DNA of 8,334 bases from NCBI GenBank assembly GCA_947460225.1, contig CANHHI010000057.1:1-8334 (forward strand). The letters run 5' to 3'. The notes beneath the pieces were generated by a model. The model worked only from the letters and a program-made list of their open reading frames with translations. It had not been told where the DNA came from and searched no databases. Below are positions 1 to 5,453 of this stretch, in pieces. Positions within the stretch are counted from its first letter, which is position 1, and each line of letters starts with the position of its first letter. The position numbers were made by a program, and so were the translations under genes. The DNA comes from Flavobacteriales bacterium (GTDB lineage: Bacteria > Bacteroidota > Bacteroidia > Flavobacteriales_D > CANHHI01).

Positions 1-1
1 A

Positions 2-289
2 ATTAACTCGGTTTGCGGTTGTTCTGCGGGTGCGGCTCGCCCAGCGGCTAAAATGGCAATAGCAAACGAAAAAAAACCCGATGCCATCTACACCGTTTTT
101 GCGGGTTATGATTTAGAGGCAACAAACAGAGTGCGTCAATACACTCTGCCTTATCCAGCCTCATCTCCGTCTATGGCACTTTTTAAAGATGGCAAATTGG
201 TTCATTTTTTAGAAAGGCACCATATAGAAGGCAATCGTGCTGAGGCAATCACCACGCACCTCAAAGAAGTGTTTAATACCTATTGTTAA
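2..289 (+). CDS. Bacilliredoxin, BrxA/BrxB (YphP/YqiW) family, 5' truncated by window edge
   Basis: The last 95 residues are visible; the frame is open to the window edge, so the gene starts upstream and about 40-50 residues are missing compared with the usual family length of roughly 140. The first visible residues read NSVCGCSAGAARPA, the CGC active-site motif of bacilliredoxins, with cysteines at bases 14-16 and 20-22. The C-terminal part (PDAIYTVFAGYD, then SPSMALFKDGKLVHFLERH, ending in a C-terminal Cys) fits the thioredoxin-like fold of the family. By family knowledge these cytosolic proteins remove low-molecular-weight thiols such as bacillithiol from oxidised proteins; the physiological thiol here is inferred. 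The ATG at base 53 lies after the active site and is not the true start. The gene is 73 bp upstream of rplU on the same strand. Confidence 0.9.
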   Translation: MNSVCGCSAGAARPAAKMAIANEKKPDAIYTVFAGYDLEATNRVRQYTLPYPASSPSMALFKDGKLVHFLERHHIEGNRAEAITTHLKEVFNTYC

Positions 290-362
290 TTTTTATTGAA
301 AATTTTTAGGCGTTACGCATTTTTTTTCCGTAATTTGCAATCCGAATTATATCATATATTTT

Positions 363-671
363 ATGCAAGCAATCGTAGAGATAGCAGGGCAGCAGTTTAG
401 AGTGCAAAAAGACCAAAAGGTGTACGTTCATCGTTTGGAGCAGGCAGAAGGGGAAACGGTAACGTTTGACCAAGTGCTTATGCTCATAGACGGCGAAAAA
501 GTAACTGTTGGCGCCCCAGCTATAGCAGGTAAAAAGGTACAAGCTACCGTTCTCCGCCACTTAAAAGGAGATAAAGTGCTCGTGTTCAAAATGAAACGCC
601 GCAAGGGTTACAAAAAGAAAAACGGACACAGACAGTATTTAACGCAAATTCAAATTGCGTCCATTGGTTAA
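363..671 (+). CDS. rplU: 50S ribosomal protein L21
   Basis: The 102-residue product has the standard length of bacterial L21. It begins MQAIVEIAGQQFRVQKDQK, has the conserved core EGETVTFDQVLMLIDGEKVTVGAPAIAGKKVQATV (described here as residues about 30-63), and ends in the basic segment KMKRRKGYKKKNGHRQ, which contacts 23S rRNA. L21 is a large-subunit protein that binds domain I of 23S rRNA. It sits 20 bp upstream of rpmA, the near-universal L21-L27 pair, and the two are almost certainly co-transcribed. There is no Shine-Dalgarno motif before the ATG; the leader is AT-rich (TATATTTT), as is usual in Bacteroidota. I could not assign a promoter with confidence: a TAATTTGC box at 331-338 only approximates the -7 consensus. 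Confidence 0.97.
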   Translation: MQAIVEIAGQQFRVQKDQKVYVHRLEQAEGETVTFDQVLMLIDGEKVTVGAPAIAGKKVQATVLRHLKGDKVLVFKMKRRKGYKKKNGHRQYLTQIQIASIG

Positions 672-691
672 AATTGTAAAATAGAAAAATT

Positions 692-961
692 ATGGCACAC
701 AAGAAAGGCGAAGGTAGTTCCAGGAACGGTAGAGAATCAGCAGGCAGACGCTTAGGCGTGAAGATATTTGGCGGACAACCAGCAATAGCGGGTAATATTT
801 TGGTGCGTCAAAGAGGAACAAAACACCATGCAGGTGAAAATGTGGGCATCGGAAAAGATCACACACTTTTTGCATTGGTGAGTGGTATGGTTCATTTTGA
901 GAAAAAACAAAATGACCGTTCTTTTGTTTCGGTTATTCCTTTCAAAGAAGAAAATAACTAA
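692..961 (+). CDS. rpmA: 50S ribosomal protein L27
   Basis: The 89-residue product begins MAHKKGEGSSRNGRESAGRR, the canonical L27 N-terminus that reaches towards the peptidyl-transferase centre. It continues with LGVKIFGGQ, NILVRQRGTKHHAGENVG and GKDHTLFALVSGMVHFE, all hallmark L27 blocks. There is no N-terminal leader of the kind cleaved in Firmicutes. The gene follows rplU by 20 bp in the same operon, and the strong hairpin at 980-1003 ends the transcript. The tail (KKQNDRSFVSVIPFKEENN) is slightly longer and more acidic than in E. coli, which is common in this phylum. Confidence 0.97.
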   Translation: MAHKKGEGSSRNGRESAGRRLGVKIFGGQPAIAGNILVRQRGTKHHAGENVGIGKDHTLFALVSGMVHFEKKQNDRSFVSVIPFKEENN

Positions 962-979
962 ACATAAGCTGAACAATAA

Positions 980-1010
980 AAAATCCGCCCTAGGGCGGAT
1001 TTTATTTTTT
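980..1010 (+). terminator. Intrinsic terminator after rpmA, probably bidirectional
   Basis: A perfect inverted repeat pairs 980-990 (AAAATCCGCCC) with 993-1003 (GGGCGGATTTT) around a CTAG-centred loop, followed on the + strand by TTTATTTTTTT-like sequence to 1010. On the - strand the stem is followed by a T-rich stretch (TTTATTG), so the same hairpin can end the convergent DUF1573 transcript, whose stop codon is 21 bp away. Confidence 0.92.
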
Positions 1011-1023
1011 TCGTGTAATAAAG

Positions 1024-1398
1024 TTAACTTTTGGAAATCTCTCCCTTAATCCTCAATACTTTTTTCTGCATTTGTTTTTTGCCGTCCATGTAGTTCACAT
1101 AAACCTCCTTGCGGATAGCACCCAAACGCATAGAATCATACTTCACCGCAATTTTAGCACTTGCACCAGGCGCAATAGGCGTTTTTGGGCATTCTGGCAC
1201 TGTGCAACCACAAGAACCTTCGCAATTACTAATAATCATTGGAGCCACACCAACGTTTGTGATGGTAAAATAACAAGTAGCATCAGCCCCTTGTTTGAGC
1301 GTGCCAAAATCATGTTCTTCTTTATCTACTTGCAACTCTTGTGCAAAAAGGGCAGAACCAGCTAGCATAATGCCCAAGGACAAAATAATTTTTTTCAT
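1024..1398 (-). CDS. Secreted DUF1573 domain protein
   Basis: The 124-residue product has a Sec signal peptide at residues 1-19 (MKKIILSLGIMLAGSALFA) with probable cleavage before QELQ. The rest is one DUF1573 domain, an immunoglobulin-like beta fold. EEHDFGTLKQGADATCYFTI (about residues 27-46) is followed by the cysteine-rich signature NCEGSCGCTVPECP (58-71, Cys at 59, 63, 65 and 70) and then PIAPGASAKIAVKYDSMRLGAIRKEVYV. Such proteins are abundant in the Bacteroidota envelope and their molecular role is unknown. The gene is monocistronic, has its own promoter (1422-1453), and converges on the rpmA terminator. The ATG at 1398 is supported by the signal peptide directly after it and by a promoter 24 bases upstream. 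Confidence 0.9.
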   Translation of the reverse strand: MKKIILSLGIMLAGSALFAQELQVDKEEHDFGTLKQGADATCYFTITNVGVAPMIISNCEGSCGCTVPECPKTPIAPGASAKIAVKYDSMRLGAIRKEVYVNYMDGKKQMQKKVLRIKGEISKS

Positions 1399-1421
1399 GG
1401 TTGATAAGATATAATGTGTAG

Positions 1422-1453
1422 CAAAGGTATAAAATATCTAGGCAATAGGCAAA
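1422..1453 (-). promoter_or_regulatory. Bacteroidota-type promoter of the DUF1573 gene
   Basis: On the - strand a TTTG (-33, bases 1453-1450) is followed after 20 bases by TACCTTTG (-7, bases 1429-1422). This matches TTTG-N17-23-TAnnTTTG exactly and predicts a transcript start roughly 15-20 bases before the ATG at 1398. Confidence 0.75.
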
Positions 1454-1474
1454 TTTACCAACAAAAAGTATTTA

Positions 1475-1612
1475 AGCCCACTTCGAAATGTTTTATCACA
1501 CAGCAGTTTTTTGCAAGGTGAAATCTGAAACCCGTAGCATACCTGAGTACGTGAGGATTGGAAGATGAAAATTATGAAAAACTGCAAAGCGAGAAGGTAT
1601 TTCGCAGGGGGC
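1475..1612 (-). repeat. Palindromic dispersed repeat, copy A (about 138 bp)
   Basis: Read on the - strand, this segment aligns without a net length change to 2798-2935 on the + strand, roughly three quarters identical by eye. The best-kept block is 23 bases covering TTCAGATTTCACCTTGC plus six A (1503-1525), and a second is GATAAAACATTTC (1485-1497). The element has imperfect terminal inverted repeats: AAGCCCCCTGCGAAAT at one end against AAGCCCACTTCGAAAT at the other. An internal pair is GCAGTTTTT/AAAAACTGC. A five-pair central hairpin is CATAC-CTGA-GTACG at 1538-1551, with one G-T pair. No credible protein is encoded; the frame that stays open through it is explained by the repeat. The remaining intergenic bases 1613-1670 hold only a possible TATAAT (1648-1653) before the lipoprotein gene. 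Confidence 0.85.
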
Positions 1613-1670
1613 TTGTAACTTTTATTCAAACCAGCACGTTCTATTAGTATAATTCTAAAATTATACATTT

Positions 1671-2735
1671 ATGAAAAACATCAAATTATCGCACCTGGGG
1701 TGCATGTTAAGCGCGGGAGTGCTTTTCTACAGTTGTAAAAAGTCTGAACCAAAAGTTCAGCTTGGTCAAAACGAACAAGCAATTGCAAAAACTGCTGTTT
1801 CACAAGGGAGTTTGTCTGGAAACTTTTATGTGTTAGGCACAAAAAATCCAAATGTAACGGTTGAAATTTCCAAAGATTTGGCAAATTTTGCAACACACCC
1901 ATTGGGTTATTTGCACGTATTTACCTCTGGCGGATTGAAAAACATGGGTTTTTCAGAATGGGAAGACATCGTAGCAGCTGGTTACACCAATTACTCGGCT
2001 TCTGTACCGACGGAAATCCGCATGCACCCAAAATATTGGAATTCTCCAAGATTGGGTATGCAAAAATCTGGAAACAATTACAATCCAGCTGGGTCTAGCA
2101 TGTCTAGCGCACTAGGTGGCGTGGGTGAATTGACACTAACAGGTAGCGTAAACAAAGCAAACCTAGTGATAGACAGGGTAAACGGTATGGATGGCACTTT
2201 GTCTGCGGTACAACTCAGAAACAGAATCACCTCTTTGGCAAAAGTACCTGGACAATTGTCTAACGGTCAGCCAAAAACCGATGCTGCTTCTTTGTCTGAT
2301 TTAATCAATGCAGATAAATTTGGTTTTATAGAAACAAACGTTTCTTTGCCTAAACAACCTTACACGGTATTTAAAGACAAACCTGATAGCGTGGTATTCT
2401 TTGTGAAATATACCCCACAAGGTGGAGACAAAGCCGTTTTTGAGCTTTCTTTACATTCTAGCTTATTGACTGACGAGTCTGCAAAATTGCCTGCACGTTA
2501 CCAAAATCACCCACAAGGCTACAAACCTGTATCTGAAAACGTAATAGGCTACACCCGTGCTAAATTATCTGGCACACAAAGCAATTGGACACGTGTTTCT
2601 GCACCAATTTTTTACAATCCAAACGGCGGATTGCCTGAGTATTTGTTAATCAACATTACCGCAGGAGATGGATATACAGCAGTAAATGGCAGTGTATTGA
2701 TCGTGGATCAAATCGAGTTCAAATATAACAACTAA
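1671..2735 (+). CDS. Lipoprotein of unknown function, probable beta-sandwich C-terminus
   Basis: The 354-residue product starts with a lipoprotein signal peptide, MKNIKLSHLGCMLSAGVLFYSC, with lipobox LFYSC and the lipidated Cys at residue 22, so it should be anchored in the cell envelope. The mature part is rich in Ser, Gly, Asn and Thr with no cysteine motif or recognisable catalytic signature. The last ~55 residues (a WTRVSAPIFYNP segment, an EYLLINITAG strand and a final GSVLIVDQIEF strand) resemble the closing strands of jelly-roll or carbohydrate-binding domains seen in Bacteroidota surface lipoproteins such as the PCMD group. That is a resemblance by eye, not an assignment. The gene is monocistronic, ends in a strong terminator, and is bracketed by two inverted copies of a palindromic repeat. 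Function unknown. Confidence 0.85.
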   Translation: MKNIKLSHLGCMLSAGVLFYSCKKSEPKVQLGQNEQAIAKTAVSQGSLSGNFYVLGTKNPNVTVEISKDLANFATHPLGYLHVFTSGGLKNMGFSEWEDIVAAGYTNYSASVPTEIRMHPKYWNSPRLGMQKSGNNYNPAGSSMSSALGGVGELTLTGSVNKANLVIDRVNGMDGTLSAVQLRNRITSLAKVPGQLSNGQPKTDAASLSDLINADKFGFIETNVSLPKQPYTVFKDKPDSVVFFVKYTPQGGDKAVFELSLHSSLLTDESAKLPARYQNHPQGYKPVSENVIGYTRAKLSGTQSNWTRVSAPIFYNPNGGLPEYLLINITAGDGYTAVNGSVLIVDQIEFKYNN

Positions 2736-2764
2736 AAATTTTATCATTTCTTTCAGTTTGTCTG

Positions 2765-2795
2765 GTTGCCCTTTGAAAAGAGGGCAACTTTTTTT
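2765..2795 (+). terminator. Intrinsic terminator after the lipoprotein gene
   Basis: GTTGCCCT (2765-2772) pairs with AGGGCAAC (2781-2788) around loop TTGAAAAG, followed directly by seven T (2789-2795). It begins 29 bp after the lipoprotein stop codon. This is a textbook rho-independent terminator, and it shows that the open frame running through here from 2766 is not translated as part of tcdA. Confidence 0.93.
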
Positions 2796-2797
2796 AC

Positions 2798-2935
2798 GCC
2801 CATTAAGAAACGTCTTCTCGCTGTGTCTTTTTCAACAAGTCTTATCTTCCACGCCTCACATACCCCAGTATGCTGTGGGGTTCAGATTTCACCTTGCAAA
2901 AAAATACTTTGCGATAAAACATTTCATAACGGGCT
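2798..2935 (+). repeat. Palindromic dispersed repeat, copy B (about 138 bp)
   Basis: This is the partner of copy A at 1475-1612, in the opposite orientation. Its ends form a 24-base terminal inverted repeat with about 19 matches: GCCCATTAAGAAAC at 2798 onward against GCCCGTTATGAAAT read from the other end. At its centre (2859-2872) lies the hairpin CATAC-CCCA-GTATG, so the whole element is close to one long imperfect palindrome. The first base is three bases after the T-run of the lipoprotein terminator and the last is six bases before the -7 box of tcdA. The sequence remains open in the tcdA frame but encodes nothing resembling the enzyme family. Confidence 0.85.
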
Positions 2936-2941
2936 TTTTAT

Positions 2942-2949
2942 TACATTTG
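2942..2949 (+). promoter_or_regulatory. -7 box of the tcdA promoter
   Basis: TACATTTG matches TAnnTTTG exactly and ends eight bases before the tcdA ATG at 2958, predicting a very short or leaderless 5' end. No good -33 box is present: the nearest TTTG (2908-2911) is 30 bases away, inside repeat copy B, and a weaker TTTC lies at 2922-2925. Confidence 0.55.
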
Positions 2950-2957
2950 CACCCCAA

Positions 2958-3695
2958 ATGGCAAAAAACTGGTTAGAGCGTACGGAGCTCTTGATAGGAG
3001 AAAATAAGGTGGAAGCACTTTCAAAATCAAATGTTTTGATTGTTGGCTTGGGTGGTGTGGGCGGTTTTGCTGCGGAATTTTTGTGCAGGGCGGGCATAGG
3101 CAGTTTTACTTTGGTGGACGGCGATGTGTATGACTTAACCAACAAAAATCGCCAAATCATGGCAACAGCGGAAACCATTGGCTTATCCAAAGCAGAGGTA
3201 ACTGCAAAACGTTTGCAAAGCATAAACCCCAACGTAAAACTACAGGTATTGCAATTGTTTGTAAAGCCCGAAAATATAGCAGCATTATTAAGCGAGCCTT
3301 ATGATTTTGTGCTAGACTGCATTGACAGCATCACGCCAAAAATTGCCTTGATAGAAGAAGCAAAAAAACGAAATTTTGCGGTTATTTCATCCATGGGCGC
3401 AGGCGGAAGACTTAATCCAAATTTGGTGGAAGTGGCAGACCTTAGAAAAACACGTGCCTGCAAACTCGCCAAAACTATCCGAAAAAGACTGCAAAAAGAC
3501 ATCTTAAAAATGGGCGTTCCTGTGGTGTATTCTTCTGAGCTGGTGATAGAAAGTTCCTTGCAACTCACAGACGGCAGCAACTTCAAAAAATCCTTTTACG
3601 GCACCATTTCTTACATGCCTGCCATTTTTGGACTTTATATGGCTTGGTACGTCTTGGATATGTTAACAAAACATGAAAAAACGAATAATATTTGA
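2958..3695 (+). CDS. tcdA: tRNA threonylcarbamoyladenosine dehydratase (TcdA/CsdL, ThiF-E1 family)
   Basis: The 245-residue product from the ATG at 2958 has the standard TcdA opening WLERTELLIGENKVEAL. Next come the nucleotide-binding glycine motif VLIVGLGGVGGF (residues 26-37), the acidic VDGDVYDLTNKNRQ block and LDCIDSITPK, all typical of the E1-like ThiF/MoeB superfamily. TcdA uses ATP to cyclise t6A37 of ANN-decoding tRNAs to ct6A; it is cytosolic. Longer in-frame starts exist upstream (an ATG at 2766), but that stretch is the lipoprotein terminator and repeat copy B and shares nothing with the family, so I reject it. The end (YVLDMLTKHEKTNNI) is normal; the stop overlaps a TTTG just before the next promoter region. 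Confidence 0.92.
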   Translation: MAKNWLERTELLIGENKVEALSKSNVLIVGLGGVGGFAAEFLCRAGIGSFTLVDGDVYDLTNKNRQIMATAETIGLSKAEVTAKRLQSINPNVKLQVLQLFVKPENIAALLSEPYDFVLDCIDSITPKIALIEEAKKRNFAVISSMGAGGRLNPNLVEVADLRKTRACKLAKTIRKRLQKDILKMGVPVVYSSELVIESSLQLTDGSNFKKSFYGTISYMPAIFGLYMAWYVLDMLTKHEKTNNI

Positions 3696-3706
3696 AAAAA
3701 AATTTA

Positions 3707-3733
3707 TACCTTTGTACCCAATGCCTACCTTTG
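3707..3733 (+). promoter_or_regulatory. Tandem -7 boxes upstream of the prs operon
   Basis: Two exact TACCTTTG boxes occur 19 bases apart (3707-3714 and 3726-3733), each matching the Bacteroidota TAnnTTTG. A TTTG lies 12 bases before the first box, shorter than the usual 17-23. The second box is the loop-side arm of a small inverted repeat, CCTAC-CTTT-GTAGG (3724-3737). Either box would start transcripts 15-40 bases before the small membrane protein gene. Confidence 0.6.
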
Positions 3734-3755
3734 TAGGTCTAAGAAAAAACAAATT

Positions 3756-3905
3756 ATGATTGCTGGAATTCTATTTTTCTTTTTGGTCTTGGGACTCGGT
3801 TTTTGGGTGCTCATATTTCTAACTGCTTTTGCCTTGCCCTTGTGGATTACGGTGTATCAGGTTAAAAAACGCAAAGAACCTTATTTAGAAACACCCGGCG
3901 TATAG
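3756..3905 (+). CDS. Small single-span membrane protein, 49 residues
   Basis: An ATG at 3756 opens a 49-codon frame ending TAG at 3905, two bases before the prs start. The product begins MIAGILFFFLVLGLGFWVLI and continues FLTAFALPLWITVYQ, giving one long or two short hydrophobic segments over residues 2-36. It ends in a basic then polar tail (VKKRKEPYLETPGV), predicting a cytoplasmic C-terminus by the positive-inside rule. I do not recognise a family. Support for it being real comes from its position directly after the tandem promoter boxes, tight coupling to prs, and a composition expected of a membrane protein. It may act as a small membrane protein in its own right or serve as a translated leader for prs. 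Confidence 0.7.
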   Translation: MIAGILFFFLVLGLGFWVLIFLTAFALPLWITVYQVKKRKEPYLETPGV

Positions 3906-3907
3906 TT

Positions 3908-4849
3908 ATGAACCCCCAAATGAAGATATTTGCTGGGCAATCCTCCAAAGAACTTGGAGAAGCCGTTTGTAAGCATTTAGGTGTAAGCCTTGGCAATGCT
4001 GAATTCACAAAATTCAGCGATGGCGAGCTTCAGGTTTCTTATGAAGAAACTGTGAGGGGGCAAGATGTTTTTATTGTGCAAAGCACTTTCATGCCCACCG
4101 ATAATTTATTTGAGCTTTTGCTTATGGTGGACGCGGCAAAACGTGCATCTGCAAAATCCATTGTGGCGGTTATTCCTTATTTTGGTTTTGCAAGGCAAGA
4201 CCGAAAAGACAAACCCCGTGTGGCTATTGGTTCAAAATTGGTGGCAAACATGCTTTCTGTGGCTGGCATTGACCGCTTGATGACTATGGAATTGCACGCC
4301 GACCAAATTCAAGGTTTTTTTGAAATTCCCGTAGATCACTTGTATTCGTCCAGTATATTTTTGCCTTATTTAAAAAATTGGGCAGAAAAAGAAAATAAAG
4401 ATATTGTGATTGCCGCACCTGATGTGGGTGGCGCAAAGCGTGCACAAGTGTATGCAAAACACCTAAACTGTGGGTTAGCACTCTGCCACAAAGACAGAAA
4501 AAAAGCCAACGAAGTAGGGAGCATGACCGTGATAGGCGAAGTAGAGGGCAAAGATGTGGTGATTGTAGATGATATTGTGGACACTGCGGGAACCCTTACC
4601 AAAGCTGCCGATTTATACCACGAAAAGGGCGCACGTAGCGTGATTGCAATATGCACGCATGCTGTTTTGTCTGGTCCAGCATATCAACGCCTGGAAGATT
4701 CTAAACTGAACAAACTCGTTGTAACAGACACCATACCTTTAAAACAAAATCACAACAAAATAGAAGTTTTGTCGGTGGCACCACTGTTTTCAGATGTGAT
4801 TACCGCACTACTAAACAACAAGTCAATCAATAAACATTTTATATTATAA
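3908..4849 (+). CDS. prs: Ribose-phosphate pyrophosphokinase (PRPP synthase, class I)
   Basis: The 313-residue product has the usual length and all class I features. KIFAGQSSKELGEAV lies at the N-terminus, with FSDGELQV at 36-43. The ATP-binding flexible loop region PYFGFARQDRK is at 90-100, and the divalent-cation signature ELHADQIQGFF at 128-138. The catalytic loop with KDRKKA is at 195-200, and the ribose-5-phosphate/PRPP loop VVIVDDIVDTAGT at 217-229. The enzyme makes PRPP from ribose 5-phosphate and ATP for nucleotide, histidine, tryptophan and NAD synthesis. M1 is preferred because it follows the previous stop by two bases and matches the common MNPQ-KIFAG start; M5 is an alternative. 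The rplY start follows the stop codon by three bases. Confidence 0.97.
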   Translation: MNPQMKIFAGQSSKELGEAVCKHLGVSLGNAEFTKFSDGELQVSYEETVRGQDVFIVQSTFMPTDNLFELLLMVDAAKRASAKSIVAVIPYFGFARQDRKDKPRVAIGSKLVANMLSVAGIDRLMTMELHADQIQGFFEIPVDHLYSSSIFLPYLKNWAEKENKDIVIAAPDVGGAKRAQVYAKHLNCGLALCHKDRKKANEVGSMTVIGEVEGKDVVIVDDIVDTAGTLTKAADLYHEKGARSVIAICTHAVLSGPAYQRLEDSKLNKLVVTDTIPLKQNHNKIEVLSVAPLFSDVITALLNNKSINKHFIL

Positions 4850-4852
4850 ACC

Positions 4853-5437
4853 ATGAAACAGGTATCATTGAGCGGTTCTCCGCGCGAGAACGTAGGGAAA
4901 AAAGATGCTGGAAGCCTTCGTAGGGAAGGTAAAATTCCTTGCATTCTGTATGGAGGCAAAGAACAAGTTTCTTTTACCATTGTAGAACAACAATTGAACA
5001 AAATTGTTTTTTCTCCAGATGTGTATCAGGTGAATTTGGATTTGAATGGCAAGGTGGTTCGTGCAATTTTGAAAGATGCACAGTTTCACCCTGTAACAGA
5101 CAAAGTCATGCACGCTGATTTTATTGAACTGGTTGCAGGCAAAGCTATTCGTGTGGCTCTTCCTTTGCATGTAGAAGGAAATTCTCCGGGTGTGGCACGT
5201 GGTGGCACGAAAGTGGTTCATTTTAGAAAAATTACCGTAATGGGTGCACCTGAAAATCTACCCGAACAAATCGTTTGCGATATTTCTAAATTGGATATTG
5301 GCGATAAAATTCGTGTGGCAGATTTAAACCAAGGTGTTTTACAGGTTTTGGAAGCTCCTTCGGCGGTTGTTGTGGCAATCACAGAATCTCGTGCGTCTAG
5401 AAAAGCAGCTGAAACAGCGGCACCTGGTAAAAAATAA
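4853..5437 (+). CDS. rplY: 50S ribosomal protein L25, CTC/TL5 type
   Basis: The 194-residue product is the long form of L25: an N-terminal 5S rRNA-binding domain and a C-terminal TL5 domain. It starts with LSGSPRENVGKKDAGSLRRE and IPCILYGGKEQVSF. The L25 core (DLNGKVVRAILKDAQFHPVT, then VMHADFIEL) falls at about residues 62-93. The TL5 part contains IRVALPLHVEGNSPGVARGG and ISKLDIGDKIRVADL. It ends in an Ala/Lys-rich tail (AAETAAPGKK) as in many Bacteroidota. The protein binds 5S rRNA in the large subunit; the CTC type is linked to general stress in Bacillus. It is encoded three bases after prs and 16 bases before pth, the standard prs-rplY-pth arrangement. Confidence 0.96.
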   Translation: MKQVSLSGSPRENVGKKDAGSLRREGKIPCILYGGKEQVSFTIVEQQLNKIVFSPDVYQVNLDLNGKVVRAILKDAQFHPVTDKVMHADFIELVAGKAIRVALPLHVEGNSPGVARGGTKVVHFRKITVMGAPENLPEQIVCDISKLDIGDKIRVADLNQGVLQVLEAPSAVVVAITESRASRKAAETAAPGKK

Positions 5438-5453
5438 TAAAAACAATTGAAAC

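Noticed and set aside
308..328. Possible terminator after the bacilliredoxin gene (GCG-TTA-CGC followed by a T-run)
   Set aside because: The stem is only three or four pairs, too weak to call; the T-run may be a chance feature of the AT-rich rplU leader.
331..338. TAATTTGC as a -7 box for rplU
   Set aside because: It departs from TAnnTTTG and has no TTG at a suitable distance upstream; the true promoter may lie elsewhere.
1648..1653. TATAAT as a promoter of the lipoprotein gene
   Set aside because: An E. coli-like -10 in AT-rich DNA of a Bacteroidota-type genome is expected by chance; a TACATTTA at 1663-1670 is one base off the -7 consensus but directly abuts the ATG.
1438..1668. Open frame of 76 codons on the - strand upstream of the DUF1573 gene
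   Set aside because: It lies almost wholly in repeat copy A, and its similarity to the frame through copy B is explained by DNA-level repeat identity. No protein features of its own.
2758..2976. Open frame of 72 codons on the + strand across repeat copy B
   Set aside because: It overlaps the terminator, the repeat and the start of tcdA in another frame; no support as a gene.
3696..3755. A tRNA gene before prs, which I half expected from some related gene orders
   Set aside because: The 60-base gap is too short and shows no cloverleaf or TTCGANNC T-loop.
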